Shown: positions 26,152 to 36,492, counted from the stretch's first letter. The stretch is 64,000 nucleotides of DNA from Persicitalea sp963803495 (GCA_963803495.1 CAWDMP010000002.1:2728001-2792000), one strand, 5' to 3'. Notes: a model not told the origin generated them from the sequence alone. Translations and numbers: made by a program.

Positions 26152-28773
26152 CTACCCCAGCCGCGCCAGTGCTTCCTTGATCGTCACGATTTTCGCCTCG
26201 GCGTCGGCTTGTTTTTGGCGTTCCTTTTCCACGATGTCGCCTTTGGCGTTTTGGACGAAGCGCTCGTTGGCGAGTTTTTTCATGGTTGAATTGAGGAAGC
26301 CTTCGGTATACTTCAGGTCGGCCAGCAGCGTTTCGCGCTCGGCTTCGGTATCTACTTCCCCAGCCAGGTCCACGAAAAATTCGTCGGAGCGCACCAGGAA
26401 CGACATGCCGTCGGCCTGGTCGGTGATGAAGGTGATTTCTGAGACGTTCGCGAGTTTTTGGATCAGGTCGGCCAGCGTTTCGTAGCGCGCTTTCGAGTCT
26501 GTACGGATGGCGAGCGGCAAAGCCGTTTTTGGGCTGAGATTCTTGGTATTACGTAAGTTGCGCAGCGCCGTGACCAACTCGATCAGGCGGTCGAAATCTT
26601 CCAGCAAGTCGGTATCCACCGCGCCGGGTTGTGGATAGGGCGCGAGGCAAATCGTTTCCTTCTCGCCGCGTTCAGAAAGATTTTGCCAAATTTCCTCCGT
26701 GATAAAGGGCATGAACGGATGCGTCAATCGCATCAGTACGTCGAAGAAGTCCAGCGTAGCGCGGTAGGTCGTGGCGTCGATAGGTTGCTGATACTCCGGC
26801 TTCACCATTTCAAGGTATTGCGAGCAGAAGTCGTTCCAGATCAGGCGGTACACCGCACCCAATGCGTCGGAAATGCGGAATTTGGTAAAGTCATCGTGTA
26901 ACTGTACAAGCGTTTGATTTAGCTTTGACTCGAACCAGCGAATCGCCAAATCGTTGACGGCGGGCAGCGCCTCAGATACCTCCCAGCCTTCCGTCAGACG
27001 GAACGCGTTCCAGATTTTATTGCAAAAATTCCGGCCCTGCTCGACCAGTTTTTCGTCGAAGGGCAAGTCGTTACCGGCGGGCGAACTGAACAGCATTCCC
27101 GTCCGCACGCCGTCGGCGCCGTACTGCTCGATGAGCTCGATCGGGTCGGGCGAATTGCCCAGCGACTTCGACATCTTGCGGCCCTGCTTGTCGCGCACGA
27201 TGCCCGTGAGGTACACATTCTTGAACGGGTACTGCCTTCGGTACTCGTAGCCCGCGATAATCATCCGTGCCACCCAGAAAAACAGAATCTCCGGGGCCGT
27301 GACGAGGTCGTTAGTGGGGTAGTAGTAGTTAATGTCGGCATTGTCGGGCTCCTTGATGCCATTGAACACGCTGATCGGCCACAGCCAGGACGAGAACCAG
27401 GTATCGAGTACGTCCTCATCTTGCCGCAAATCCTCTTCGGTGAGGGCAAAAAGCTGGTGTTCGAGTTGGGCCTTGCGCAGGGCTTCGCGCTTGGTTTTGG
27501 CGACGATGATGGTACCGTCGTTGAGGTAAAAAGCCGGAATCCGGTGGCCCCACCACAATTGGCGGCTGATGTTCCAGTCGCGGACATTCTCCATCCAGTG
27601 GCGATAGGTGTTTTTGAATTTCGGCGGAATAAGTTGGATGGTATCATTCATCACGTTGTCCAGCGCGGGCTTGCTTAGGCGCTCCATCTTCAAAAACCAC
27701 TGCTCCGACAGCCGCGGCTCGATTACGGCGTTGGTGCGCTCCGAGTGCCCGACGTTGGATTGGTACTCTTCTATCTTGACCAAATTCCCGGCGGCTTCCA
27801 GCATTTTTGTGATCTTTTTGCGGGCCACGAAGCGGTCTTCCCCGACCAGAATTTGCGCCTTGTCGTTCAAGGTACCGTCTTCGGCCAGCAGATCGATGAT
27901 CGGTAGGTTGTGTTTCTTGCCCAATTCGTAGTCGTTGGTGTCGTGGGCGGGCGTCACTTTCAAGCAGCCCGTCCCGAATTCCATTTCCACATACTCGTCG
28001 GCGATGATCGGAATGGCGCGGTTTATCAGCGGAATGATCGCCTTCTTACCCACCAGATTTTGGTAGCGCGGATCGTCGGGATTGACGCAAATCGCGGCGT
28101 CGGCCATAATGGTTTCGGGCCGCGTGGTGGCGATGGTCACGCTGCCGCTGCCGTCTTCGAGATCGTAGCGCAGGTACACCAGCTTTTGATGTACTTCCTT
28201 CATCATCACCTCTTCGTCCGACACCGTGGTGCGGGCCTGCGGGTCCCAATTGACCATACGGTGGCCGCGGTAGATGTCGCCTTTTCCGTAGAGGTCGATG
28301 AACACGTCGATCACCGAATCGTAGAGGTTCGGTTCCATAGTGAAGCGGGTGCGGTCCCAATCACAGGACGCGCCCAGCTTGCGGAGTTGTTGCAGAATAA
28401 TCCCGCCGTACTTGTGCGTCCACTCCCAGCAATATTCCAAAAACTCATCGCGGCTCAGATCGCGCTTCTCGATGCCGCGCTCCTTGAGCATCGCTACTAC
28501 CTTAGCCTCGGTCGCGATGGACGCGTGGTCGGTGCCGGCTACCCAACAGGCCTCCTTGCCCTCCATACGGGCTTTCCTAACCAGAATATCCTGAATCGTG
28601 TTGTTGAGCATGTGGCCCATGTGCAGCACGCCCGTCACGTTAGGCGGCGGAATCACGATGGTGTAGGGCTCCTTGTCGGGATTAGGTTGGGAATTGAAAT
28701 AGCGGTTTTCGATCCAGTATCGGTACCACTTATCCTCTATTTCCTGGGGCGAGTAGGTCTTGGAAATCATCAT
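26152..28773 (-). CDS. valS: Valyl-tRNA synthetase
   Basis: The 873-residue class I synthetase charges tRNA-Val. The HIGH-type motif is HMGH (residues 51-54, in VTGVLHMGHMLN), the KMSKS motif is GRKMSKSLGNSPDP (around residue 531), and the editing-domain segments TTRPETIMADAA and GTGCLKVTPAHD are present. The anticodon-binding domain and the C-terminal coiled coil (EAKIVTIKEAL..) close it. Two adjacent ATGs (28773 and 28770) precede ISKTYSPQEIEDKWYRYWIENRYF. The 81-base in-frame extension upstream is not conserved in style. Confidence 0.95.
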   Translation of the reverse strand: MMISKTYSPQEIEDKWYRYWIENRYFNSQPNPDKEPYTIVIPPPNVTGVLHMGHMLNNTIQDILVRKARMEGKEACWVAGTDHASIATEAKVVAMLKERGIEKRDLSRDEFLEYCWEWTHKYGGIILQQLRKLGASCDWDRTRFTMEPNLYDSVIDVFIDLYGKGDIYRGHRMVNWDPQARTTVSDEEVMMKEVHQKLVYLRYDLEDGSGSVTIATTRPETIMADAAICVNPDDPRYQNLVGKKAIIPLINRAIPIIADEYVEMEFGTGCLKVTPAHDTNDYELGKKHNLPIIDLLAEDGTLNDKAQILVGEDRFVARKKITKMLEAAGNLVKIEEYQSNVGHSERTNAVIEPRLSEQWFLKMERLSKPALDNVMNDTIQLIPPKFKNTYRHWMENVRDWNISRQLWWGHRIPAFYLNDGTIIVAKTKREALRKAQLEHQLFALTEEDLRQDEDVLDTWFSSWLWPISVFNGIKEPDNADINYYYPTNDLVTAPEILFFWVARMIIAGYEYRRQYPFKNVYLTGIVRDKQGRKMSKSLGNSPDPIELIEQYGADGVRTGMLFSSPAGNDLPFDEKLVEQGRNFCNKIWNAFRLTEGWEVSEALPAVNDLAIRWFESKLNQTLVQLHDDFTKFRISDALGAVYRLIWNDFCSQYLEMVKPEYQQPIDATTYRATLDFFDVLMRLTHPFMPFITEEIWQNLSERGEKETICLAPYPQPGAVDTDLLEDFDRLIELVTALRNLRNTKNLSPKTALPLAIRTDSKARYETLADLIQKLANVSEITFITDQADGMSFLVRSDEFFVDLAGEVDTEAERETLLADLKYTEGFLNSTMKKLANERFVQNAKGDIVEKERQKQADAEAKIVTIKEALARLG

Positions 28774-29083
28774 GCTTTGCTGTCCTGAATGGCCCGGTGG
28801 GCGCGTTTTGAGGGGCAAAGATAGGGAAAAGCAGGGATGGAAGAGACTGTGCATTGCAGCAGTGGGATAGTTGTCTCCTTGTACAGCGCATTTTTAGGTG
28901 ACCGCCCAGAGGGCTACGAGATAGCAGACGCTCGGCATGGCCGAGCGACGGCCGAGAAAGTTTGCAACGCGAGCCGTCACAGACGGCCCGATATTTTTAG
29001 TACGCAGTCTCCCTTCGGAAGACCACGCACAGCGAAATATGACATTCCGAATAACGAGAAAAAAATGTAGGCCTTTGCCTCAA
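28774..29083. other. Intergenic stretch with inverted repeat
   Basis: There is no credible gene in this 310-base gap. It contains the valS leader and a perfect 8-bp inverted repeat with a 3-base loop, CGCTCGGC-ATG-GCCGAGCG (28929-28947), followed by further GC-rich partial repeats (GACGGCCGAG, GCCGTCACAGACGGC). No T-run follows, so it is not an obvious terminator. Confidence 0.5.
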
Positions 29084-30313
29084 CTACTTTGTAAATACCG
29101 ATTTTAGCTGAATAGAAGCCATTGGTAACTTTACTTCGTCTGCCTGGATTCGCAAGGAGTTTACGATATTTGATAGTCCGTCTCCGTCTTTAAAGACACG
29201 CGAGGTTCCTATAGCTGCAAAGTCACCATTAGGGTCGTTCTTCTCACTTAAGTACAATCCAAACTTTATATTACGTATGCCATTACTACTCCACTGACCT
29301 GAAATCACAACAAACGATTTGGCACTAGCCACCCCATCCAATACCGTTGTCTCAAAAAAGGCAGTAAACTTATCGCTTTCACCTGTAATGAAGCCACCAA
29401 TGCCGCTTCCCGTCGTTTCTCCATTTTTTATCCTAATTTTCAGGCTTTGGTCGCTGCTACTCTGGTCGTAAAAATGTAAACGGAGTGGCTCAAATTCGCC
29501 TCCAATTTCCTCATCGGCTACATTACTGCCAAGCAGAATGGCAGGTTTCACCTCGTAAATCCCCTCAACCTTGATCGGTCTGCCAGCTTCAATGATGTCC
29601 ACTCCTAACCCCCGCAGTGTGTCAATAATATTGCGCGGTAAGAGTTTAATTGCCACTACCGCCTCCTTCTTCACCGAAACCACAAACGCCTTCGTACTCC
29701 CATCCTCCGCCGTGACAGTATAGGTCACGTCCTTAGAGAAATCCTGCACTACGCCCGAAGCGGGCGAGACGCTCGCCTTGGCCGAGAACGCAATTTCCGG
29801 GGTGAGTTTGGTCAGGTCGGCGGTGGCGGGCAGCGTGGCGGTGATGGTCTTGGCGGTGGAGTCGATGGTGGCGGATATGGTCGGCGTGAATGCCTTGAAA
29901 ACGAAGCTTTTGATTTCCTTGGCGGTACTTTTGGGGGCTGGCCCCTTGGTCACTGTCACGGTGTAGGTCTGCTTGGTGCCATCCTCGGCGGTCACGGTGT
30001 AGGTTACGGGATTAGTAAAGTCCTTCTTCTCGCCCGAGGCTGGCGACACGCTGGCCCCCGGCGGTAGCGTGATGGTGGGGGCCAGGGCCGTGATGTCCGT
30101 GTTAAACGGCACGGCGATGCAGTGATGTTCTTACCGCTGATGCTGACCGTGGCTCCCTGTACGACACCATCGAAGGACAAAGCCCGAAATGATCTTTTCG
30201 GTGCTGAGGGGCGACGTGGGGTCGTCTTTCTGGCAGGATATGACGATGGCCAGGCTTGATATGAAGAGCAGAAGGATAGAGAGAAGGCGGAGGATTTGGG
30301 TTTGCTGTCTCAT
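29084..30313 (-). pseudogene. Surface lipoprotein with DUF5018-like repeats, two frameshifts
   Basis: The start ATG 30313 opens a lipoprotein signal (LLSILLLFISSLAIVISC; Cys as lipobox) followed by QKDDPTSPLSTEKIISGF. The frame then shifts (about 30185) to SFDGVVQGATVSISGKNITA and again (about 30125) to VPFNTDITALAPTITLPPGASVSP. Together they form two DUF5018-like Ig-fold repeats, each ending YTVTAEDGT/S-K. The C-terminal ~180 residues (from VAIKLLPRNIIDTLRG) are a separate domain that is shared with the lipoprotein at 41308-41944. Role unknown; probably outer-membrane anchored. It is the last gene of the minus-strand group headed by the PorT-like gene. Confidence 0.7.
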
Positions 30314-30343
30314 GGTAGTTGCAAGGGTAATGTTATACTGTTG

Positions 30344-30367
30344 CGGCGTACCCTCGGTGGTACGCCG
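30344..30367. repeat. 9-bp inverted repeat between OMP and lipoprotein genes
   Basis: CGGCGTACC (30344-30352) and GGTACGCCG (30359-30367) form a perfect hairpin with a six-base loop in the 70-base gap. No T-run follows on the minus strand, so a processing or attenuation hairpin is as likely as a terminator. Confidence 0.5.
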
Positions 30368-30383
30368 TATGGTTCCAGAGCGC

Positions 30384-30974
30384 TTATCTTCTGAGCATAT
30401 AAGCTACACCTACTCCGAAGGAAGTATTTTTCCATTCTATATCCGGGTCCTGCGACAGATTGGCTATTCCGGGAGATACCGTCAGCATGAATTTGAGGCT
30501 TGGCTCGGCGAGCTCGTAACCCGCGATGATACTGGCACCGTAATCCAGGCGGTTAAACTCATCCTCGGAAAAGTTGATCTTCTCGCCGTCGATCTTTCCT
30601 GACAAAGCGAAGCCCAGATACAGCCCGGCACCGCCGAACGCTTTTCCGGGCCCAACCCCGTAGTTGTAGGTGAGGTAGCCGGGGACGTTGAGATACGTGA
30701 ATCGGACCTTGGAATCGAGCACGTCGGTGCCCTTGCCCACAAAACCAGGCAAGACCAGTACGCTGATCTGCTCGCTGACGGGATATTCCAGCGCTGCCCC
30801 TAGCTGAATACCCAGCATACTACTCCCGGTAAGGCTTACGAAGTCGGATCGGAAATTGACATTGGCCGAATTGAAGCCCGCGTAGAGTCCCATCTTAGGG
30901 GTTTGGGCCCTCGCATTGTAGGCAAGCAATAGCAGGATGAGCGAGGAGAGGAAAAACTTTGCTTTGTTTTTCAT
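30384..30974 (-). CDS. PorT-like outer-membrane beta-barrel protein
   Basis: The 196-residue protein has a signal peptide (FFLSSLILLLLAYNARAQ) and eight-stranded-barrel style alternation: KMGLYAGFNSANVNFRS, SSMLGIQLGAALEYPVSEQISVLVLPGFVGKG, FTYLNVPGYLTYNYGVGPGKAFGGAGLYLGFAL, DYGASIIAGYELA, FGVGVAYMLRR. This matches the PorT/OMP_b-brl_2 type found across Bacteroidota. Ligand unknown. ATG 30974 is supported by the signal peptide and by the -33/-7 promoter ending at 31057, which leaves a leader of about 75 bases. Confidence 0.8.
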   Translation of the reverse strand: MKNKAKFFLSSLILLLLAYNARAQTPKMGLYAGFNSANVNFRSDFVSLTGSSMLGIQLGAALEYPVSEQISVLVLPGFVGKGTDVLDSKVRFTYLNVPGYLTYNYGVGPGKAFGGAGLYLGFALSGKIDGEKINFSEDEFNRLDYGASIIAGYELAEPSLKFMLTVSPGIANLSQDPDIEWKNTSFGVGVAYMLRR

Positions 30975-31056
30975 TTTCTGGTTGGGTTTTGTTAAAAAAT
31001 TGAATGGCCCCGATTGGGGCGATAAAATGAGTGAGCGACCGGACGGAATCAGGTGC

Positions 31057-31104
31057 CAAAGTTCGGCACCCTGCCGCCGGGCTTCAACCCCAAGAAATAG
31101 GGGG
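31057..31104 (-). promoter_or_regulatory. Palindrome-linked -33/-7 promoter, copy A
   Basis: Read on the minus strand: CCCCC-TATTTCTTGGGG-TTG (31104-31085), a 20-base spacer, then GAACTTTG (31064-31057). The TTG-N20-nAnnTTTG part is the Bacteroidota primary promoter. The C5-N12-TTG block directly upstream is repeated with identical spacing at 36455-36408 and 40706-40753. Confidence 0.7.
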
Positions 31105-31154
31105 GCGTGAGGACTGCTACCCGAGTACCCCGCCAAACGCCGATCCTTCACTTT

Positions 31155-32873
31155 TCACAACTTCTCCACAAACAACTCCACCCGCCGGTTGCGGGCGCGG
31201 TTTTCGTCGGTGTCGTTGGCGACCATCGGGCGCGACTGCCCGTAGCCGACCGTCTTGACGCGGTTTTTGGCCACGCCGTTTCGGATCAGGTACTGCTGGC
31301 ATGCTTCCACCCGCTGGCGCGAGAGTTCGACGTTCTTGGTGGCGTTTCCCTCGTTGGAGGTATGGCCTTCCAGTCGAATGATGGTGTTGGGGTAGCGGCT
31401 CAACCAGGCGACTAGTTTGTCGAGTTCGTCGCGGCCGTCAGGTAGCAAGTCGTGCTTTGTTTGCTCGAACTGAATAGCCTGTAGCACGATCCGGTCGCCC
31501 GCCCGGACGGCCGCCCCGTTAAGCTCCACTGCGGGCGGGGCGGGTGGGGTAGCCGCCACGGGGCGCGGCAGGGGCGTAAGCCTGACTTCCAATGACTGAC
31601 AAAGCCGCTGCTCCACTGCGGTGAATTCGACGGTGCGGGGCGTGAAGCCTTCGGCCTCGACGGTCACGGTGGCACGCTGGCCCACAGGTAGCTGCCGGAG
31701 CGCGAAGGTACCCGTCTGGTCGGTGACGAATTGCCCCTCGCCGTAGGCCGAGGTGGCTCCGGCCAGTCGGGCGTCGGTCTGGTCGTTGAGTACCACGACG
31801 CATATGTCCTGGTACACCACCCGTGGTGGGGTAGGGGCCGGAGCAGGTACGGGTTCGGGCGTGGGCTCCGGTTGCTGCGGGGTTGGCTGGGCAACTGGCG
31901 GGGGTACTTGCGCTACGATCATAGGGTTGGTCGTGGCCCAGCCGCCCGTCGTGTCGTAGGGCATATTCGAGAGGCCCAGGCGTTGCGCCCCGGTATTGGC
32001 GGGAGCCGCCACGTCGTCGGTGGCGTCGAATTCTACTTCCGGCAGATCGTCGGGTACGTAGACCTGGATGCGGGTGCGGGCATACCCCTGGGGAAAGTAG
32101 CGCACGTAGTAGCCGTCGGGGTGCATGGCCCAGCGGCCGCGCTTGTAGTCAGGGTTGTCGATAATGGCTGACCCCACCCGCATGGCCATCGACTCCAGGT
32201 TTTCGAGCTTGCCGCCCGCGCGGGCAAAGGCCCGGCGCATCTTGTCCTCGGCTTCCATTACCTGGAAGTACTGCGGCGGAATGCTGGTGTTGGTGAGCAT
32301 CATGGCCGAAACCAAGATGACTCCTTTATTGACGCGGAGCATGTGGCCGGGCTTCATCAGCGCGTAGGCCGTCGACTTCACACTACCGTGCATCCGCCGA
32401 AAATTGGCCCCGGCGATTAGCGCCCACAGCAGGTACTGCACATTGGCCTGCGAAATCTGCGGCTTCTGCTCCATCTTTTTGAGGATGTGCGCCACGATGT
32501 CGGACTGCCGCCCGGCCAGCGGGGCGTAGAGGTAGCCGTCGCCATCGCCGGGCGCGTGGGTACCCGCCCGGAGGCAAAAGCTGCGGGCGCGCAGTTCGTA
32601 GAAGCCCGGCCCAAGCCGGTAGCCCCAGTCGTCGGTGCGGGGTTGGCGGTGCATGGCCTGCGGCAACAGGTCGTTCCCGAAGTCGTCGGGCAGCACGTAG
32701 GCCTTCTCGGCGTTGCGGAAGCTTGTCGTAATCGGTTGGTTGTCGAGCCAGTCGGTCAGTCCCCCGCTACCGCCCATCAGATCCTTCCCGACTTTCACCA
32801 GGTCGCCGATCTTAAATTGGGCGTAGGCAGTGGAGCAACAGGTTAATAATAAAATGATGAGTAGCTTTTTCAT
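31155..32873 (-). CDS. OmpA family protein with large periplasmic N-terminal region
   Basis: The 572-residue protein has a signal peptide (MKKLLIILLLTCCSTAYAQ), then a ~280-residue N-terminal domain I do not recognise. This has GYRLGPGFYELRARSFCLRAGTHAPGDGDGYLYAPLAG, which links to pilus or adhesin-like surface proteins. A Pro/Gln/Thr linker (PPPVAQPTPQQPEPTPEPVPAPAP), a carboxypeptidase-regulatory-like fold (GQFVTDQTGTFALRQLPVG) and a C-terminal OmpA domain follow (IQFEQTKHDLLPDGRDELDKL, LEGHTSNEGNATKNVELSRQRV). It is probably outer-membrane or periplasmic and tethered to peptidoglycan. It lies 13 bases after the PPC-domain gene and likely belongs to its operon. Confidence 0.8.
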   Translation of the reverse strand: MKKLLIILLLTCCSTAYAQFKIGDLVKVGKDLMGGSGGLTDWLDNQPITTSFRNAEKAYVLPDDFGNDLLPQAMHRQPRTDDWGYRLGPGFYELRARSFCLRAGTHAPGDGDGYLYAPLAGRQSDIVAHILKKMEQKPQISQANVQYLLWALIAGANFRRMHGSVKSTAYALMKPGHMLRVNKGVILVSAMMLTNTSIPPQYFQVMEAEDKMRRAFARAGGKLENLESMAMRVGSAIIDNPDYKRGRWAMHPDGYYVRYFPQGYARTRIQVYVPDDLPEVEFDATDDVAAPANTGAQRLGLSNMPYDTTGGWATTNPMIVAQVPPPVAQPTPQQPEPTPEPVPAPAPTPPRVVYQDICVVVLNDQTDARLAGATSAYGEGQFVTDQTGTFALRQLPVGQRATVTVEAEGFTPRTVEFTAVEQRLCQSLEVRLTPLPRPVAATPPAPPAVELNGAAVRAGDRIVLQAIQFEQTKHDLLPDGRDELDKLVAWLSRYPNTIIRLEGHTSNEGNATKNVELSRQRVEACQQYLIRNGVAKNRVKTVGYGQSRPMVANDTDENRARNRRVELFVEKL

Positions 32874-32886
32874 ATCAGGTTGGGGG

Positions 32887-35110
32887 CTATCTTTTCAAAA
32901 TTGAAAAAGTCGCTTTCGCTCTCTCGGAATGCAGCCGCAGAAAGTACATACCGTTGGCCTGACCCCGCAGGTCGATGGTCTCGGTTTGGCCCTTAGTCCT
33001 CACCATCGATTGCTGGCTGCTCACGGAACGGCCCAAAATATCGAACGCTTCGATCTCCACCGCCTCGTTCAGCAAGAAGGCTTCCCCAACTCTGACCTTG
33101 AACAGTCCGTTGGATGGGTTGGGAAACACCGCGGTGGCCGATGAGTTGGCGATGACGGGCTCTGTGCTCGTCAGGAAATCCACCCGCACGGCGGTAGTCG
33201 CGCTGGCCTTGCAACCGTCGCCGTTGGTGACCGTCAGCACGTAGTCGCCGGTCATGCCGGCCAGGGCGTTGGCAATGCGGGGCGACTGCGCGAAGGAGCG
33301 GTAGTTGTTTGGCCCCGTCCAGGCGTAGGAAGTACCACCGCCGCCCGTCAGTTCGATGGTCTGGGATTCGTAGTAGATACCGCTGTTGGAAGCCGAAGCC
33401 GTGGCCACCGGAATCGCCAGCATCGTGATGGCCAGTGGCTTCGAGGCCGCGCTCGTGCGGCCACCATCCTCACATACTGCCGTGTAAGAGGTATTGGCGG
33501 TAGGCTTCACGGTGATGCTTAGTCCTGTTTGGTCCGTCGACCACTTCACTACACCCGTACATTCGGCGGCGCGCAGCAGTACCTCCCCGCCGGGGCAGGT
33601 CGCCAGCTTATTGGCCGATAGTACCGGCGGCAGCAGGGTGTCGCGAGCCACCGAAAGGGTATAGAGCTCGCGCGAGTAATAAAAGTTGCGGCTCACCTTA
33701 ACGTAATAGTCCCCCGCTTCTAGAGCCAATTTATTGAGCGCAACCGTCTGGTTGCTGCTACCCGTGCGGCCCGAAACGTACTGCTGGGTGGCGTTGTACA
33801 CCGTCACGACCGGGTTCAGATCCGTGGGCGGCGTGGGGATGCGGATGTTGAGGGTGGTTTTACTGGCGAGGCTGAATTTGAAATAGTCCACATCTTCTTC
33901 GTCGTTGAGCGCGGCCATGATCGGCTTGTCGACCTCGATGGTCTTGGCGTCCACGAAGGAGTTGTTGCACTCGTAGACGTCGGAGGTATTGAGCGTTACT
34001 ATAAAGTCGAAGGGCGTAGCACTTTTGTCGGAGCTGCTGTTGGAGTACGCTACCACGTAGTAGATGCCCCGGATCACAAACGATCTGATCGACGTAGGCA
34101 TTGGCAGCATAGGAGGCGTTGGTGCCCTCGATCTCCTGATTGGCTGCATTGTAAATTCGCAATCTGATTGCCAGGGCCGCAGGAACGTTCTCCGCCGATA
34201 CTTGAATCACACCGGGCTTCGTGACGTCGATCTTAAAATAGTCAGCATCCCGCTCGTCACCGATCGCTATTTTGTTCTTTACTCCACTTTGAATTTCCTT
34301 GGCCTCAGTAAAGGTATTATTACACTCGAACACATCAGCTACATCCAGCACGGCCTTCAAATCCATCGCCTTGGGGGACTTGTCACCACTGCTGTTGCTG
34401 TAAATGGCAAAATAGTACGTCTCGGTACTGCATAGCGTGGCGTCGGAATAGATATTTTTTCCGTAGCTGACGGCGTCGATTTCTATTCGCTGATTGGCAC
34501 TGTTGAATATTTCAATCCGGGGGGCGATTTCGGCGGGAACGTTTTCGAGTGAAATCCGCAGTACCCCAGTGCGGGTAGGTTTGAACTTAAAGTAGTCGAC
34601 ATCCCGCTCGTCGGCAATGGTTATTTTCTTGGTTTCGCCGTCTTTGAATTCTTTGGCGTCCACAAAAGAGTTATTACACTCGTACTGGTCGGTTTCGTCC
34701 AAAATCACTTTGAGTGAATAAGGCGTGGTGCTGACGTGGCTGGAACTATTGCTGTTGATGAGTACAAAATAGGTTCCGGCTCCGCAGACGGTCTTCTCGG
34801 CGTAGTTATTCTTGCCTTTACCCAAGACCTCGATATCAAGCCTGTTGCTGGCCGCGTCATAGATTTGAATGACCGGCTGAATCTCCGCCGCCACGTTCTC
34901 TACCGATACCCGCAGTACGCCCGGCTTGGTCAGCGTCACCTTGTAATAGTCGTCGTCGTTTTTCGGGTTGATGGTGCCCTTCATCTCCACGCCCAGCGCG
35001 ATCGCGTTAGCGGTCAGAAAGGAGTTGTTAGGTTCCGACTCGTTTACCTGAGCGGTGGCGTCGGTCAGGGCCAGGCCCAAAATGAGCAAGATGTAGCATA
35101 TTTTTTTCAT
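32887..35110 (-). pseudogene. PPC-domain repeat protein with T9SS sorting tail, one frameshift
   Basis: The product would be about 740 residues: a signal peptide; four bacterial pre-peptidase C-terminal (PPC) beta-sandwich repeats, each with DVYECNNSFVDAK and ERDVDYFKF-like motifs; an Ig-like region (ANKLATCPGGEVLLRA, TYAWTGPN-like); and a type A C-terminal sorting domain (VFPNPSNGLFKVRVGEAF, GMYFLRLHSERAKATFSILKR). It should be exported by the type IX secretion system and fixed to the surface. The frame breaks at the C4 run 34067-34070; removing one base joins VCDPG to IYYVVAYSNSSS. It heads the group containing the OmpA gene 31155-32873. Confidence 0.8.
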
Positions 35111-35121
35111 GATCTGAGGGA

Positions 35122-35565
35122 CTAAGGGTTGATGAGGAAGTACTTGTTGAGTGTGCCGCCCGTCTTGACGCTGGTGGTGGTGCGGCTAAGATTCAGCTGG
35201 CCCTCCTCGGTACTCACGATGTTGTACTCGATGGTACCGCTGGTACCGCTGGTACCGGAAGGCTGGGGGTTCAGGTTTTTCAGGATGAGCTTGCCGTCGC
35301 CTTCCAGTTCCCACTGGCCCCGGAAAGTGTTGTTGTCGAGCTCGGTGAGGGCGGCGGTGCTGCTGCTGAGGTCCAGCTTGAAGTTGGCGTAGCCCGCCCT
35401 GACATTGGAAGCGCCGCCCCGGGTGTACACCGTGCTGCTGCCTTCCTCGACCGTCTGCGCGATCCATACTTTGGCGATGCGTTCGCTGAGGGGTGGTACT
35501 TTCTTGGTGCAGCCAGCCAGCAGGCCCGCGGTCAGGAAGATGAGTATCAGGAAGTTGTTTTTCAT
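35122..35565 (-). CDS. Small lipoprotein, lipocalin-like
   Basis: The 147-residue protein has lipobox LLAGC (MKNNFLILIFLTAGLLAGC) and a beta-rich mature part: ERIAKVWIAQTVEEGSSTVYTRGG, YANFKLDLSSSTAALTELDNNTFRGQWELEGDGKLIL, IEYNIVSTEEGQLNLSR. The 'W..G.W.L..D..L.L' layout resembles small lipocalin-type domains of Bacteroidota lipoproteins. The DNA encodes a GTSGTSG tandem from a repeated GGTACCGCT unit near 35235. Function unknown. It sits 11 bases before the PPC gene, so they are cotranscribed. Confidence 0.7.
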   Translation of the reverse strand: MKNNFLILIFLTAGLLAGCTKKVPPLSERIAKVWIAQTVEEGSSTVYTRGGASNVRAGYANFKLDLSSSTAALTELDNNTFRGQWELEGDGKLILKNLNPQPSGTSGTSGTIEYNIVSTEEGQLNLSRTTTSVKTGGTLNKYFLINP

Positions 35566-35620
35566 TTTGTAAAATTTTTTGAGTGGTGAAAAAGAGGATT
35601 CGAAAAGCAAGGCCTACACC

Positions 35621-36352
35621 TTAGTCGTCCAGGCGGCTCACTGCCTTCTTATCAGCTGCAGCACATCTCTGTTCATAGGCGTGCAGGTGCTCGGCAAAGT
35701 CGCGCCAGGCGGGCTTGGGGTACGCGGCCAGCAGTTCGGGGCAATCGCCGAAGTATTGCTTGAATAGCTTCCGGTATTGGCCTTTTTTGATATGCGCCAG
35801 CTTGCCCTCGTGCTTCACGTAATAGGCCTTCTTGATCCCCCCCGTCACATTCATCCCCTGCACGGCGATGCCCCGCGTTTCGCCCGCCCCGGCATCGTCG
35901 TACACGCGGACCTTACCGCAGAAATCTGGGTTGAGTAATTGCATCATCGACATCTTCTTGCGGTTCTTTTTGGCGTATTCGGGGTAGTGGTACACCAATC
36001 CGCGGTTCAGTCCTTCGAGGTCGGTTCTGGTGGCGGCTAGAGCTGTTTCCGTGACCTCCATCGTGGCGTTGAACTTGGATAGGTTGGTCGGAGCCATAGC
36101 CAGTTCTTTAAGGTCGGTGGCCCTGTACTTGAATTTGTCTCCTTCGAGCGTCCGGCCCTTGATCCACCGGATGCCGCCCTTCTTGCGTTTCAACCGTCTG
36201 ACCGTCAAGTCGACTCGTTCGCCGGTTTGCAGGACCAAGTAGCCGGGTTTGCTGCCCGAGAAGCGTTCCATCGAAGGGAGGAATTTCTGGGCGTGGAGTT
36301 CGTAGCCGGAGAGCAAAAAAGCCACAAGAACGAAGAGGAAAGCATTTTTCAT
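35621..36352 (-). CDS. Secreted hypothetical protein
   Basis: The 243-residue protein has a signal peptide (MKNAFLFVLVAFLLSGYELHAQ). The mature part is basic: GYLVLQTGERVDLTVRRLKRKKGGIRWIKGRTLEG, then FKYRATDLKELAMAP, MSMMQLLNPDFCGKVRVYDD, GGIKKAYYVKHEGKLAHIKKGQYRKLFKQYFGDCPELLA. The pattern is that of a small Bacteroidota secreted family that reports on cell-envelope components; I do not know its function. It heads the minus-strand group and is preceded by both recurring promoter types of this locus (36408-36455 and 36493-36519). Confidence 0.65.
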   Translation of the reverse strand: MKNAFLFVLVAFLLSGYELHAQKFLPSMERFSGSKPGYLVLQTGERVDLTVRRLKRKKGGIRWIKGRTLEGDKFKYRATDLKELAMAPTNLSKFNATMEVTETALAATRTDLEGLNRGLVYHYPEYAKKNRKKMSMMQLLNPDFCGKVRVYDDAGAGETRGIAVQGMNVTGGIKKAYYVKHEGKLAHIKKGQYRKLFKQYFGDCPELLAAYPKPAWRDFAEHLHAYEQRCAAADKKAVSRLDD

Positions 36353-36407
36353 GAGGAATTGGGTTTTAGTGTGAAAGAGGATGAAAAGGATTTCTTGATT
36401 TTTGCCC

Positions 36408-36455
36408 CAAAGTTGCGGCCGCCAAGGCCGGGGTTCAACCCGTAAAAATCGGGGG
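36408..36455 (-). promoter_or_regulatory. Palindrome-linked -33/-7 promoter, copy B
   Basis: Read on the minus strand: CCCCC-GATTTTTACGGG-TTG (36455-36436), a 20-base spacer, then CAACTTTG (36415-36408). It precedes the ATG at 36352 by 55 bases and has the same block spacing as copies A and C. Confidence 0.7.
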
Positions 36456-36492
36456 TAGCCGCTTGAGCGTTCGCCGGGGTACTCCCCAATGA

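Noticed and set aside
28837..29070. A 77-codon open frame in the valS upstream gap
   Set aside because: It is rich in Arg/His/Gly with no domain pattern and overlaps an inverted repeat; it looks like random coding potential.
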